From: Pseudomonadota bacterium
GTDB taxonomy: Bacteria > Bdellovibrionota_B > Oligoflexia > Oligoflexales > JAPPIL01
Assembly: GCA_028877195.1 (NCBI GenBank)
Contig: JAPPIL010000088.1
Coordinates: 1-8,293 of the forward strand
DNA length: 8,293 bases
Reading direction: 5' to 3'
Positions within the stretch are counted from its first letter, which is position 1. Every line of letters begins with the position of its first letter. A program made the position numbers and the translations under genes. Under the pieces are notes generated by a model. The model made no database searches and was not told the DNA's origin. It worked only from the letters and a program-made list of their open reading frames with translations. This document shows, piece by piece, positions 1 to 5,152 of this stretch.

Positions 1-15
1 AATTATTTATCAAAC

Positions 16-36
16 AACCCCGGCGGGGGGGTTTTT
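16..36. terminator. GC-rich terminator-like hairpin, possibly bidirectional
   Basis: AACCCC (16-21) pairs with GGGGTT (28-33) around a short G-rich loop. On the plus strand five T follow, as in an intrinsic terminator for a gene left of the window. On the minus strand the stem is followed by TTGTTTGAT, a weaker U-rich tail that could serve the lipoprotein gene ending at 121. Which gene uses it cannot be decided here. Confidence 0.6.
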
Positions 37-43
37 ATCGTCT

Positions 44-73
44 TGGTGCGTGTGCCAAGAGGCACATGCACCA
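44..73. repeat. Strong 13-bp stem-loop with a 4-base loop
   Basis: Arms 44-56 and 61-73 pair throughout (one G.U pair on the plus strand) around loop AAGA. There is no U-tract on either side, so it is not a typical intrinsic terminator. It lies about 50 bp past the stop of the minus-strand lipoprotein gene and could protect that mRNA's 3' end or be a REP-like palindrome. A shorter alternative hairpin (TCTTGG 41-46 with CCAAGA 55-60) competes with it. Confidence 0.5.
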
Positions 74-120
74 TGACGAGCACACAGTCGCCGTTAGGCG
101 TAGAACGAACAGCTACTCGC

Positions 121-1182
121 TCATCTTCTTCTTACCTTGCCAGCATTATCGTTTACTAATTGAGTCTGTTGTGGATCTAGGCCGTACTGACCGCAATCAA
201 TATCTCCTCCCACCTCTTTGTGTAATTGCACAGATGTGTAAATGCTATAGATCTGATATGCTGCTTGCACACCCCATTTCAAGATATTGCCCCAATTCTT
301 CCAGTCCGCTACCTGTTCAGCATTGCCTTCGCTGTCTTTAATCGTATTGCCATCTTTATTTGTCTTATCCACTGTTGCGATGTCGAATGCTCCAAAGCTG
401 CCTGCCGCTTGCATTGCTCTCGATGCAAGAAGCATTTTCATGCAGTGGTTTCTTATCTTTGCATCTCTATCTATTAATTGTTGCTGAATATGGGTGGTTT
501 CGTCATTGAGGATTGCCAAGTTGATTGCAACCGTCTGGTCAAAGTTAAACGTATAACTTGGGTTTTCGCAGTCTTCAGTTGTTGTATCAGCAGTTACAGT
601 AGGCATAATGCCATTTACTTTTTCATCATCGGTGAGTTCACCGTCCATCTGCATTTTTTGGACTAAACCCCTGCAGTATGCCGTATCACGCACCTTGACG
701 ATAACTTGTTGGGTATAGTTCAGCTGTTTGGTCTCGTCATACGTAGCTTTATATCGATACCTGGCAGCTATTCCCATGCCATGCGCTTCAGATACCGCCG
801 ACAACTTCCCCTCTAGATACGGAGTGCCATCCATGAGCACCCCACGAAAATTTATATTGCTAGCATCTTTTTTGGTCGCAATCACCAACCATTCAGGGAT
901 ACCTTTATCAGCGGTAACTGCAATAAAATGAGCACCGTTCTTCTTTGTATGCTCATTGCCAGATACTACCTCGACTTCTAGCTGCAAACCTGTTGGATTA
1001 ATGATATTTGTGTTGCTCAAATCCTGCTTCAATATATTGGGAATTCTATCCGTTGGTGTTTTACCGCCATCTTCATCACCGATAAATGTAGTAGGTGCTG
1101 GCTTCAGACAACTTGCCATTAGCAGTATTGCAAACCATCTCGCAATTGTGGTCAGTGCCGTCGATGATAAGAAGGTTCTCAT
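121..1182 (-). CDS. Putative exported lipoprotein, unknown family (353 aa)
   Basis: I do not recognise the family. The N-terminus is a lipoprotein signal peptide: MRTF, a hydrophobic stretch, then LLMASC with Cys25 as the likely lipidated residue, so the mature protein is probably membrane-anchored outside the cytoplasm. The ATG at 1182 is preferred because AAGAGG lies 6 nt upstream (1189-1194). An ATG at 1188 abuts that site, and an in-frame TTG at 1206 lies upstream of it. The mature part is polar. Further Cys residues (in AYCRG, EDCEN, NHCMK and DIDCG) could form disulfides in the periplasm. The middle region looks beta-rich and the C-terminal third more helical. It is divergent from the lipoprotein gene at 1345 and has no same-strand neighbour in the window. 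That it is a real gene is well supported; its function is unknown. Confidence 0.85.
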   Translation of the reverse strand: MRTFLSSTALTTIARWFAILLMASCLKPAPTTFIGDEDGGKTPTDRIPNILKQDLSNTNIINPTGLQLEVEVVSGNEHTKKNGAHFIAVTADKGIPEWLVIATKKDASNINFRGVLMDGTPYLEGKLSAVSEAHGMGIAARYRYKATYDETKQLNYTQQVIVKVRDTAYCRGLVQKMQMDGELTDDEKVNGIMPTVTADTTTEDCENPSYTFNFDQTVAINLAILNDETTHIQQQLIDRDAKIRNHCMKMLLASRAMQAAGSFGAFDIATVDKTNKDGNTIKDSEGNAEQVADWKNWGNILKWGVQAAYQIYSIYTSVQLHKEVGGDIDCGQYGLDPQQTQLVNDNAGKVRRR

Positions 1183-1188
1183 TAGCAT

Positions 1189-1194
1189 CCTCTT
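1189..1194 (-). promoter_or_regulatory. Ribosome binding site deciding the start at 1182
   Basis: AAGAGG on the minus strand is 6 nt from ATG 1182 and directly abuts ATG 1188. The spacing favours 1182, which also gives a standard-length lipoprotein signal peptide. Confidence 0.6.
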
Positions 1195-1210
1195 ATTAAT
1201 TTGCAAAAAC

Positions 1211-1226
1211 TTGGCATCCCTGCCAA
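1211..1226. promoter_or_regulatory. Inverted repeat TTGGCA-N4-TGCCAA in divergent intergenic region
   Basis: A perfect 6-bp inverted repeat with a 4-base spacer lies 28-44 bp upstream of the lipoprotein start at 1182, inside the divergent intergenic region. It could be an operator for a dimeric regulator or a hairpin in the 5' leader of the minus-strand mRNA. I could not place a convincing sigma-70 promoter relative to it. Confidence 0.35.
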
Positions 1227-1344
1227 ATCATTCAGCTCATCGGCACAGATGTCTGCAATTCTTAAAAGTTTTTAAAATGTTTTCTAAATTACCAAGCAAT
1301 TGATTAAAATCATGGGAGTTTTTAGATTATCAGGTGTAGTTATC

Positions 1345-1986
1345 ATGAATTCAAAGGCAATTTTCATCACCGCACTCACAGCCCTGTTGCTATTTGCTTG
1401 TGGTCGTTCAACAAATCTCACCAACGATAGCAGAGTGCAAGCCGTTGCCGATGGTAAGTTAACTCTTGGTATGGTGCTAGTTGAAGCTGATGACAAAACT
1501 AAACTGATGCTTGCCGCTTGCGACCCTAATCGTCGATGCATCAATGCTTTACAGCATCCGCACGACCAGAGCCCTTATTATTTTGAGGCGTTAGAAGACC
1601 CAAGCTTAAGAAATAAACTACGTTTGCGCAGTGCCTTAAAGTTATCGGCAAGTATAGCTGGGGCAGCAGCTTTGACTGCGGTGGGACTAGTGAGCATCAA
1701 GCACATTGCTAAACTTGCCAAGATTTTGCAAATCAAACCAAGTGCGGTCAATGCCAACACCAGTGCTGCAGCAATCGCTATCGCCGTCATAACTGCCGCT
1801 AGCATCAGCGAGTATGTTTGGGGCAAGGAAGAGCGGATGCTTACCAAGTATTGGGATGATATATTTATCGTTCATGCTAATCTTGATGATAACCCCAAGT
1901 TAATAGTAACTCCCGTCATGGGTCTGCTCAAGACTCTGGCGACCGAGCTGCAGGTGGAGATAAATCCAGCTTTGCGTTCATCATAA
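1345..1986 (+). CDS. Putative lipoprotein with Ala-rich hydrophobic segments, unknown family (213 aa)
   Basis: I do not recognise the family. The signal peptide MNSKAIFITALTALLLFAC ends in a lipobox with lipidation expected at Cys19. The ATG at 1345 is chosen because the signal peptide then has normal length and AGGTG (1332-1336) lies 8 nt upstream; the frame is open back to TTG 1300, but that adds an odd extension. After a polar region with a CDPNRRC pair of cysteines, two Ala/Ile-rich hydrophobic stretches occur at about residues 98-118 and 140-156. They are separated by a basic segment (KHIAKLAKILQIK) and could be a membrane hairpin, which is unusual in a lipoprotein. The C-terminal part is soluble. 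The gene is divergent from the lipoprotein gene at 1182 and convergent with the gene ending at 2055. A role at the envelope is inferred only from the signal peptide. Confidence 0.8.
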   Translation: MNSKAIFITALTALLLFACGRSTNLTNDSRVQAVADGKLTLGMVLVEADDKTKLMLAACDPNRRCINALQHPHDQSPYYFEALEDPSLRNKLRLRSALKLSASIAGAAALTAVGLVSIKHIAKLAKILQIKPSAVNANTSAAAIAIAVITAASISEYVWGKEERMLTKYWDDIFIVHANLDDNPKLIVTPVMGLLKTLATELQVEINPALRSS

Positions 1987-2005
1987 TGAATTTGTTTGGT
2001 TGATG

Positions 2006-2038
2006 GGGCACGGAAGCCTCAATGTAGCCTCCGTGCTC
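2006..2038. terminator. Hairpin between two convergent genes
   Basis: GCACGGA (2008-2014) pairs with TCCGTGC (2030-2036), extended by G.U and G-C pairs outside and by GC/GC across one mismatch inside. It lies between the plus gene ending at 1986 and the minus gene ending at 2055, where a shared terminator is expected. Only scattered T follow on the plus strand (ACTTTTACTTTTG) and none on the minus strand, so the assignment as a terminator is moderate. Confidence 0.5.
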
Positions 2039-2054
2039 AAGGGATAAGCTACTT

Positions 2055-3041
2055 TTACTTTTGTGCGAAGTAGTCTTCAAGACGAACATCGCGATCAGCG
2101 AAGCCATGGCGTTGACACTTGTTGCGCAGGATAGTGGGGTCGATGTCTTCAGGCAAGACATTTACCGCATCTAATATCATCCCTAACAACTCGCCGTTTT
2201 CTACGACTCCATTCATTACCTGTAAAGTCATCAGATTTAGCGAATCGACACTGACACTTCTGTCTGCGGTGCTTACTTGCCGCAGCAGTTCTTGTGTATT
2301 CATCGCAAGATTGGAGACACTAACCACAGTTTTGGGGTCGAAGAGTTTTGCTAGCAACTGCTTGTCAGATAGGGAGCGCACGACCGCGGTCTCTAAAGTC
2401 TTCAATGCTGTTGGGATATGAATTATCTTACTGATCAAAATACCTTCTTCATACTTGTTCAACTCGGCAAGGAATTCTTTTTGACCGAGAGTTCCAGTAA
2501 TCAACCCTTCTTCTTTGATAACCTGTGCTAAAAACGCCCCATGCTCGATTAATGCTTTACGAGCTGCACGTTGTAAGGCTTGGTCATGCAAAAGCTTGTT
2601 AGCATTAGCGAACAGTCGTTCCCTAGTTTTTTGGATTTCTTGCGAGTCTTTGATAAAGCGCAGTTTTTCGGCATCGGAGATAATTCCTGCGATGCGTGCC
2701 ATCAATGATACAAAATCAAGACCCTCGGCTTTTGCAAAGGTGTCAATCAATGCGCGATTGGAAAGCAAACGCGTCCCAGCTCTGGTCATCTTCTGCATTG
2801 TAGCAGGGTTCTCGGCTATTTTGTTGAACGGCAACTCGTCGATACGTTCAAGCATTTGATCAACAAACTGGCGTTGCCAAGGCACAGCAAACTGCAGTTG
2901 TCGTTGCTGTAGATACTTATCAAGTGTTTTTGAATAACGTTTACCGACAGTGCGATTATCACCAGGTAAAGATTTCGCTGACAGAATGCCCATGCTGCCA
3001 AACGTAAATGCCACCGCTATTACTAAATTCATCCCGTTCAT
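2055..3041 (-). CDS. Exported alpha-helical protein of unknown function (328 aa)
   Basis: I do not recognise the family. The first 22-24 residues form a Sec-type signal peptide (MNGMNLVIAVAFTFG, then a likely signal peptidase I site after ILSA) with no lipobox cysteine, so a periplasmic or secreted protein is expected. The rest is Leu/Lys/Glu-rich and mostly helical without transmembrane segments, suggesting a long helical-bundle or helical-repeat fold. The only cysteine of the mature protein is near the C-terminus (NKCQRHGF). The ATG at 3041 is preceded by GGAGG at a 9-nt distance, which supports this start over the ATG three codons later. It is divergent from the DUF2939-type gene across a 141-bp gap and convergent with the lipoprotein gene ending at 1986. 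Confidence 0.85.
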   Translation of the reverse strand: MNGMNLVIAVAFTFGSMGILSAKSLPGDNRTVGKRYSKTLDKYLQQRQLQFAVPWQRQFVDQMLERIDELPFNKIAENPATMQKMTRAGTRLLSNRALIDTFAKAEGLDFVSLMARIAGIISDAEKLRFIKDSQEIQKTRERLFANANKLLHDQALQRAARKALIEHGAFLAQVIKEEGLITGTLGQKEFLAELNKYEEGILISKIIHIPTALKTLETAVVRSLSDKQLLAKLFDPKTVVSVSNLAMNTQELLRQVSTADRSVSVDSLNLMTLQVMNGVVENGELLGMILDAVNVLPEDIDPTILRNKCQRHGFADRDVRLEDYFAQK

Positions 3042-3050
3042 TATCTCTAA

Positions 3051-3055
3051 CCTCC
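3051..3055 (-). promoter_or_regulatory. Ribosome binding site for the exported helical protein
   Basis: GGAGG on the minus strand, 9 nt before ATG 3041. It is among the clearest Shine-Dalgarno sites in the window and favours the first of two nearby in-frame ATGs. Confidence 0.65.
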
Positions 3056-3085
3056 AAACATATTCATGTCTGTGGTATCGTCTTA

Positions 3086-3115
3086 CTCATAAGAGAAGAT
3101 TAATGAGGTTGCCAA
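3086..3115 (-). promoter_or_regulatory. Candidate sigma-70-like promoter
   Basis: Reading the minus strand, TTGGCA (3110-3115) and TATGAG (3086-3091) are separated by 18 bp and lie about 45 bp upstream of the start at 3041. The -35 matches the E. coli consensus at 5 of 6 positions, the -10 at 4 of 6. The call rests on consensus alone. Confidence 0.3.
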
Positions 3116-3182
3116 AAAAATTATTAGGTTAGTGCTTTCAGTTAGTTATGCTTATGATTAGCGCAAGGAGATTATAGCCATC

Positions 3183-3704
3183 ATGATGCGATTCTTATTT
3201 TTTCTGGCTCTTATCGGTGCGTATGTTTATCTCGCTCCTTACTTGGTAACTAAACGTCTGCTCGATGCCACCAAAGCATACGACGGTGCATTGATTGCCG
3301 AGTATGTTGACTTTGAATCGGTGCGGGCAAGCATTCGACCGCAGCTTGAGCATTATCTTGACAAGGATATGCCAAGAAACCTACAGGAACTTGTTCTCTA
3401 CATGATCAAGTCTGAATACCGCCACGAAGCGATGAAAGTGTCAGAGATGATCGATTTAGCAGTTACATCTGACGCATTAGTCGCCTTCATGGAGAGGATG
3501 AAAGAAGCAAACGATGAACCTAACGCTAGAGTCCCGCAACAATTGCTCGGCGACATCGATGCTCACTGGTCTGGAGTTGGGAAGTTCATGATTACGATTA
3601 CCTATCGTCGCAGTGTGCGGTTTATCCTTGAACCAAAAAATTTCGTATTTTGGCGGCTGACAAAGGTTATCCTGCCGATTCAGCGCTATCCCACTCGGAT
3701 ATGA
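3183..3704 (+). CDS. DUF2939-type membrane-anchored protein (173 aa)
   Basis: Residues 1-23 are a hydrophobic N-terminal segment (MMRFLFFLALIGAYVYLAPY) acting as an uncleaved anchor or signal sequence. It is followed by a pattern I recognise from the DUF2939 family: a helix ending in DATKAYDGA, then YVDFESVRASIRPQL, where a conserved VDF motif precedes a helix with Arg and Leu. The central part is helical and the C-terminus beta-rich (FMITITYRRSVRFILEP). Family members are small inner-membrane proteins of unknown function. Upstream AAGGAG (3165-3170) is 12 nt from ATG 3183 and 15 nt from ATG 3186, rather far, so the start is somewhat uncertain but cannot move much. The gene is followed by an intrinsic terminator and is probably monocistronic. 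The family call is from memory of the motif, not a search. Confidence 0.8.
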   Translation: MMRFLFFLALIGAYVYLAPYLVTKRLLDATKAYDGALIAEYVDFESVRASIRPQLEHYLDKDMPRNLQELVLYMIKSEYRHEAMKVSEMIDLAVTSDALVAFMERMKEANDEPNARVPQQLLGDIDAHWSGVGKFMITITYRRSVRFILEPKNFVFWRLTKVILPIQRYPTRI

Positions 3705-3730
3705 TGCTGACCAGTGCCAAATGCCAAGAT

Positions 3731-3756
3731 GAGCAAAGTGCTTTGCTTCTTTTTTT
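3731..3756 (+). terminator. Intrinsic terminator after the DUF2939-type gene
   Basis: AGCAAAG (3732-3738) pairs perfectly with CTTTGCT (3741-3747), then TC and seven T (3750-3756). It is 27 bp past the stop at 3704, correctly placed to end that transcript and separate it from the MglA-like gene. Confidence 0.8.
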
Positions 3757-3785
3757 ATCGGAGCATGCTACGATAAACCATATCG
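3756..3785. promoter_or_regulatory. Alternating inverted half-sites TATCG / CGATA / TATCG
   Basis: TATCG (3756-3760), CGATA (3771-3775) and TATCG (3781-3785) give two mutually exclusive inverted repeats just upstream of the MglA-like start at 3798. The first pair encloses AGCATGCT, so 3756-3775 is a 20-bp palindrome with one mismatched pair. It could be an operator or alternative leader hairpins. It overlaps the T-tract of the preceding terminator. Confidence 0.35.
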
Positions 3786-3797
3786 TCTGGTGTAGGG

Positions 3798-4391
3798 ATG
3801 GCTTACGTCAATCGCAAGGATAAGGAGATCGGTCTAAAGTTTTTTTACTTTGGTGCTAACCGATCGGGGCGTAGCGAAAGCTTACGGTCATTATTTCGCC
3901 ATACCTCACCGCAAATCAGCTCCGACCTGTTCATGCTGGAAGCAGAGGCGTATAATCCAGCGTTTGATTTCTTGCCGTTGAGCTTGAAAGAACCGACGGT
4001 GGCTGGCTTTCGCATCAATGTGCATCTGTTCACTTTACCGAGTGAGTGTTACCGCGACACTTACGATGTTGTCCTACAGGGGTTGGATGGCTATGTGCAT
4101 GTCATCGACTCATCGCTTGACTCACTATTAGCAAACATCGACGCTTTGCGAACTACCGCTGCGCTACTCGACGAGTGCGGACATGCACCTGAAGATGCGC
4201 CACAAGTGTTTCAATACAACAAGCGTGATGCCGAAGATGCTGTGGCGCTCGATATTTTGCGTAGCCACTGTAACCCGCAGCGATTCCCTGAACATGAGTC
4301 GATTGCCACCCGCGACATCGGCACGCTTGAATGCCTGCATGACTTGACGCGACTAGTCCTAGCCAAGATGCTCAATACAGCGACACTTTGA
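3798..4391 (+). CDS. MglA-like small GTPase homologue with degenerate catalytic motifs (197 aa)
   Basis: It matches Myxococcus MglA over its full length: the N-terminus (MAYVNRKDKEIGLKFFYFG beside MSFINYSSREINCKIVYYG), FDFLPLSL, the GFxxxxHLFTLP strand, VLQGLDG and QYNKRD. The alignment with the MglA start fixes the ATG at 3798, although the ribosome binding site is weak. MglA is a cytoplasmic Ras-like GTPase controlling cell polarity and motility, inactivated by MglB. Here the P-loop is GANRSGRS with Arg25 instead of Lys (MglA GPGLCGKT). PGQ of switch II is PSE, losing the catalytic Gln. The residue aligned with MglA's intrinsic arginine finger (R53) is Tyr52. The G4 motif NKRD (141-144) is intact. 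Nucleotide binding is doubtful and hydrolysis by the known mechanism unlikely. No mglB-like gene is visible nearby. The 3' end lies within the direct repeat that recurs at 6379. Confidence 0.88.
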   Translation: MAYVNRKDKEIGLKFFYFGANRSGRSESLRSLFRHTSPQISSDLFMLEAEAYNPAFDFLPLSLKEPTVAGFRINVHLFTLPSECYRDTYDVVLQGLDGYVHVIDSSLDSLLANIDALRTTAALLDECGHAPEDAPQVFQYNKRDAEDAVALDILRSHCNPQRFPEHESIATRDIGTLECLHDLTRLVLAKMLNTATL

Positions 4392-4433
4392 TCTTCTTGA
4401 TCTTCACTCTGGCATTGCCTGGCAGGGTGTCGG
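4353..4433. repeat. Left direct repeat flanking the restriction-modification module (copy A)
   Basis: This repeat matches 6379-6450 in the same orientation. The first 44 bases are identical (4353-4396 with 6379-6422). Then comes an extra 9-bp tandem copy of TTGATCTTC (4397-4405), then 28 bases with 24 matches (4406-4433 with 6423-6450). Similarity stops sharply on both sides. The left part holds the last 12 codons and stop of the MglA-like gene. Confidence 0.95.
4372..4433 (-). pseudogene. Broken 3' remnant of the VWA protein gene
   Basis: On the minus strand the repeat reads DTLPGNARVKIKKIKVSLY and then TGA, against DTLPGNAEVKIKVSLY and TGA at the end of the intact gene at 6398. Differences are two silent changes, Glu to Arg, and an in-frame three-codon tandem duplication. 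Upstream the similarity to the VWA gene ends at 4433 and the frame soon meets a TAG, so only about 20 codons remain. It overlaps the last 20 bases of the MglA-like gene, as the two genes presumably did before the module was inserted. Confidence 0.75.
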
Positions 4434-4469
4434 GCTTGTCAGAGTTTGTAATTAACTACCTTGAATTAA

Positions 4470-4527
4470 TTTTTTCAAACTCTTGACTGCCATCGCAAGT
4501 GCCTCTGGAGTCAATGCTTTGAAAAAA
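4470..4527. repeat. Long imperfect hairpin at the left edge of the inserted segment
   Basis: TTTTTTCAAA (4470-4479) pairs with TTTGAAAAAA (4518-4527). After a 3x3 internal loop, TTGACT (4483-4488) pairs with AGTCAA (4509-4514), with CCA/TGG inside after one bulged base. It is not a classic terminator because the T-run precedes the stem and A follows on both strands. It lies 35 bp downstream of the nuclease stop and 37 bp inside copy A. It could be a 3'-end structure of the module mRNA or a small inserted repeat. Confidence 0.45.
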
Positions 4528-4561
4528 ATTCTTGGTATGTATTGGTTGGTTTATATTTCGC

Positions 4562-5152
4562 TCACCTTTGAGCAAGGTGATAATCTGTAAGCTTACATCT
4601 AAAGAAGTAGGACATTATTGTATGAGTGGCTTTGCTGCCCTTGATGTTACTCTTAAGACTAGAGTAGTCGCCACCAAGCATGCTCTCTAGTTGTAGCAAA
4701 ACTAGTTGCGTGTCTGGGAATATATTTTTAAGCAAGGAAAAATCAACGAGGACACGTTTAAGCATTGCGTTCTCTGTGTATGATTTACACTCAATGGCGA
4801 GTAAAAAACGGTTGCCATAGTAGCACTGCACATCACATCCTAATCTATAAAAGAACTTCTCCTTATGTTTGGAGATGTATTTTTTAAGATAGCTATCAGC
4901 TAAACCCTTTAAGTAGCTATCGTGCAACGGAATAACATAGGTAGTCTGTTTGAAATAAATTTTATCATTGTCTAAATTGGCATCTTTGCAAGCGCATAAC
5001 ACAAGCTTTTTAGCTATTTCTTCAACCATCTTGGCTTTTGTGGTGCGTATCTTGCCTGGGGATTGTTCTTTGAACAAGGACTGTATGGTGCTTTCATAGT
5101 AGCTGATAATTTCATTGAAAAGATGCTCCTGCGCTCGGTCAGACACAGGCAT
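4562..5152 (-). CDS. Putative type II restriction endonuclease, PD-(D/E)XK fold (196 aa)
   Basis: Expected to cut unmethylated DNA at the site protected by the adjacent methyltransferase. The catalytic pattern is visible: Asp107 in LGCDVQ, then 13 residues later Glu121-x-Lys123 in AIECKSY on a hydrophobic strand, the PD-(D/E)XK arrangement with metal-binding Asp/Glu and catalytic Lys. The N-terminal 100 residues are helical and Lys-rich (two KEK/KKY segments), plausible for DNA contact. At 196 aa it is compact for a type II enzyme. The ATG at 5152 shares its A with the methyltransferase stop (TAATG), so the two are translationally coupled and the methyltransferase is made first. I cannot name a subfamily or recognition site. 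The neighbour supports the role more than the nuclease sequence itself does; a solitary PD-(D/E)XK protein of other function is the alternative. Confidence 0.8.
   Translation of the reverse strand: MPVSDRAQEHLFNEIISYYESTIQSLFKEQSPGKIRTTKAKMVEEIAKKLVLCACKDANLDNDKIYFKQTTYVIPLHDSYLKGLADSYLKKYISKHKEKFFYRLGCDVQCYYGNRFLLAIECKSYTENAMLKRVLVDFSLLKNIFPDTQLVLLQLESMLGGDYSSLKSNIKGSKATHTIMSYFFRCKLTDYHLAQR

Noticed and set aside
1211..1226. Sigma-54 promoter in TTGGCATCCCTGCCAA
   Set aside because: The GG and GC doublets are 7 bp apart instead of the required 10, so it reads better as a simple inverted repeat.
226..1303. Open frames on the plus strand within the first lipoprotein gene
   Set aside because: They lie antisense to a well-supported lipoprotein, have no ribosome binding site or recognisable domains, and look like shadow frames.
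1300..1344. TTG 1300 or ATG 1312 as the start of the second lipoprotein
   Set aside because: They add up to 15 residues ahead of a complete lipoprotein signal peptide. ATG 1345 has a ribosome binding site at good distance.
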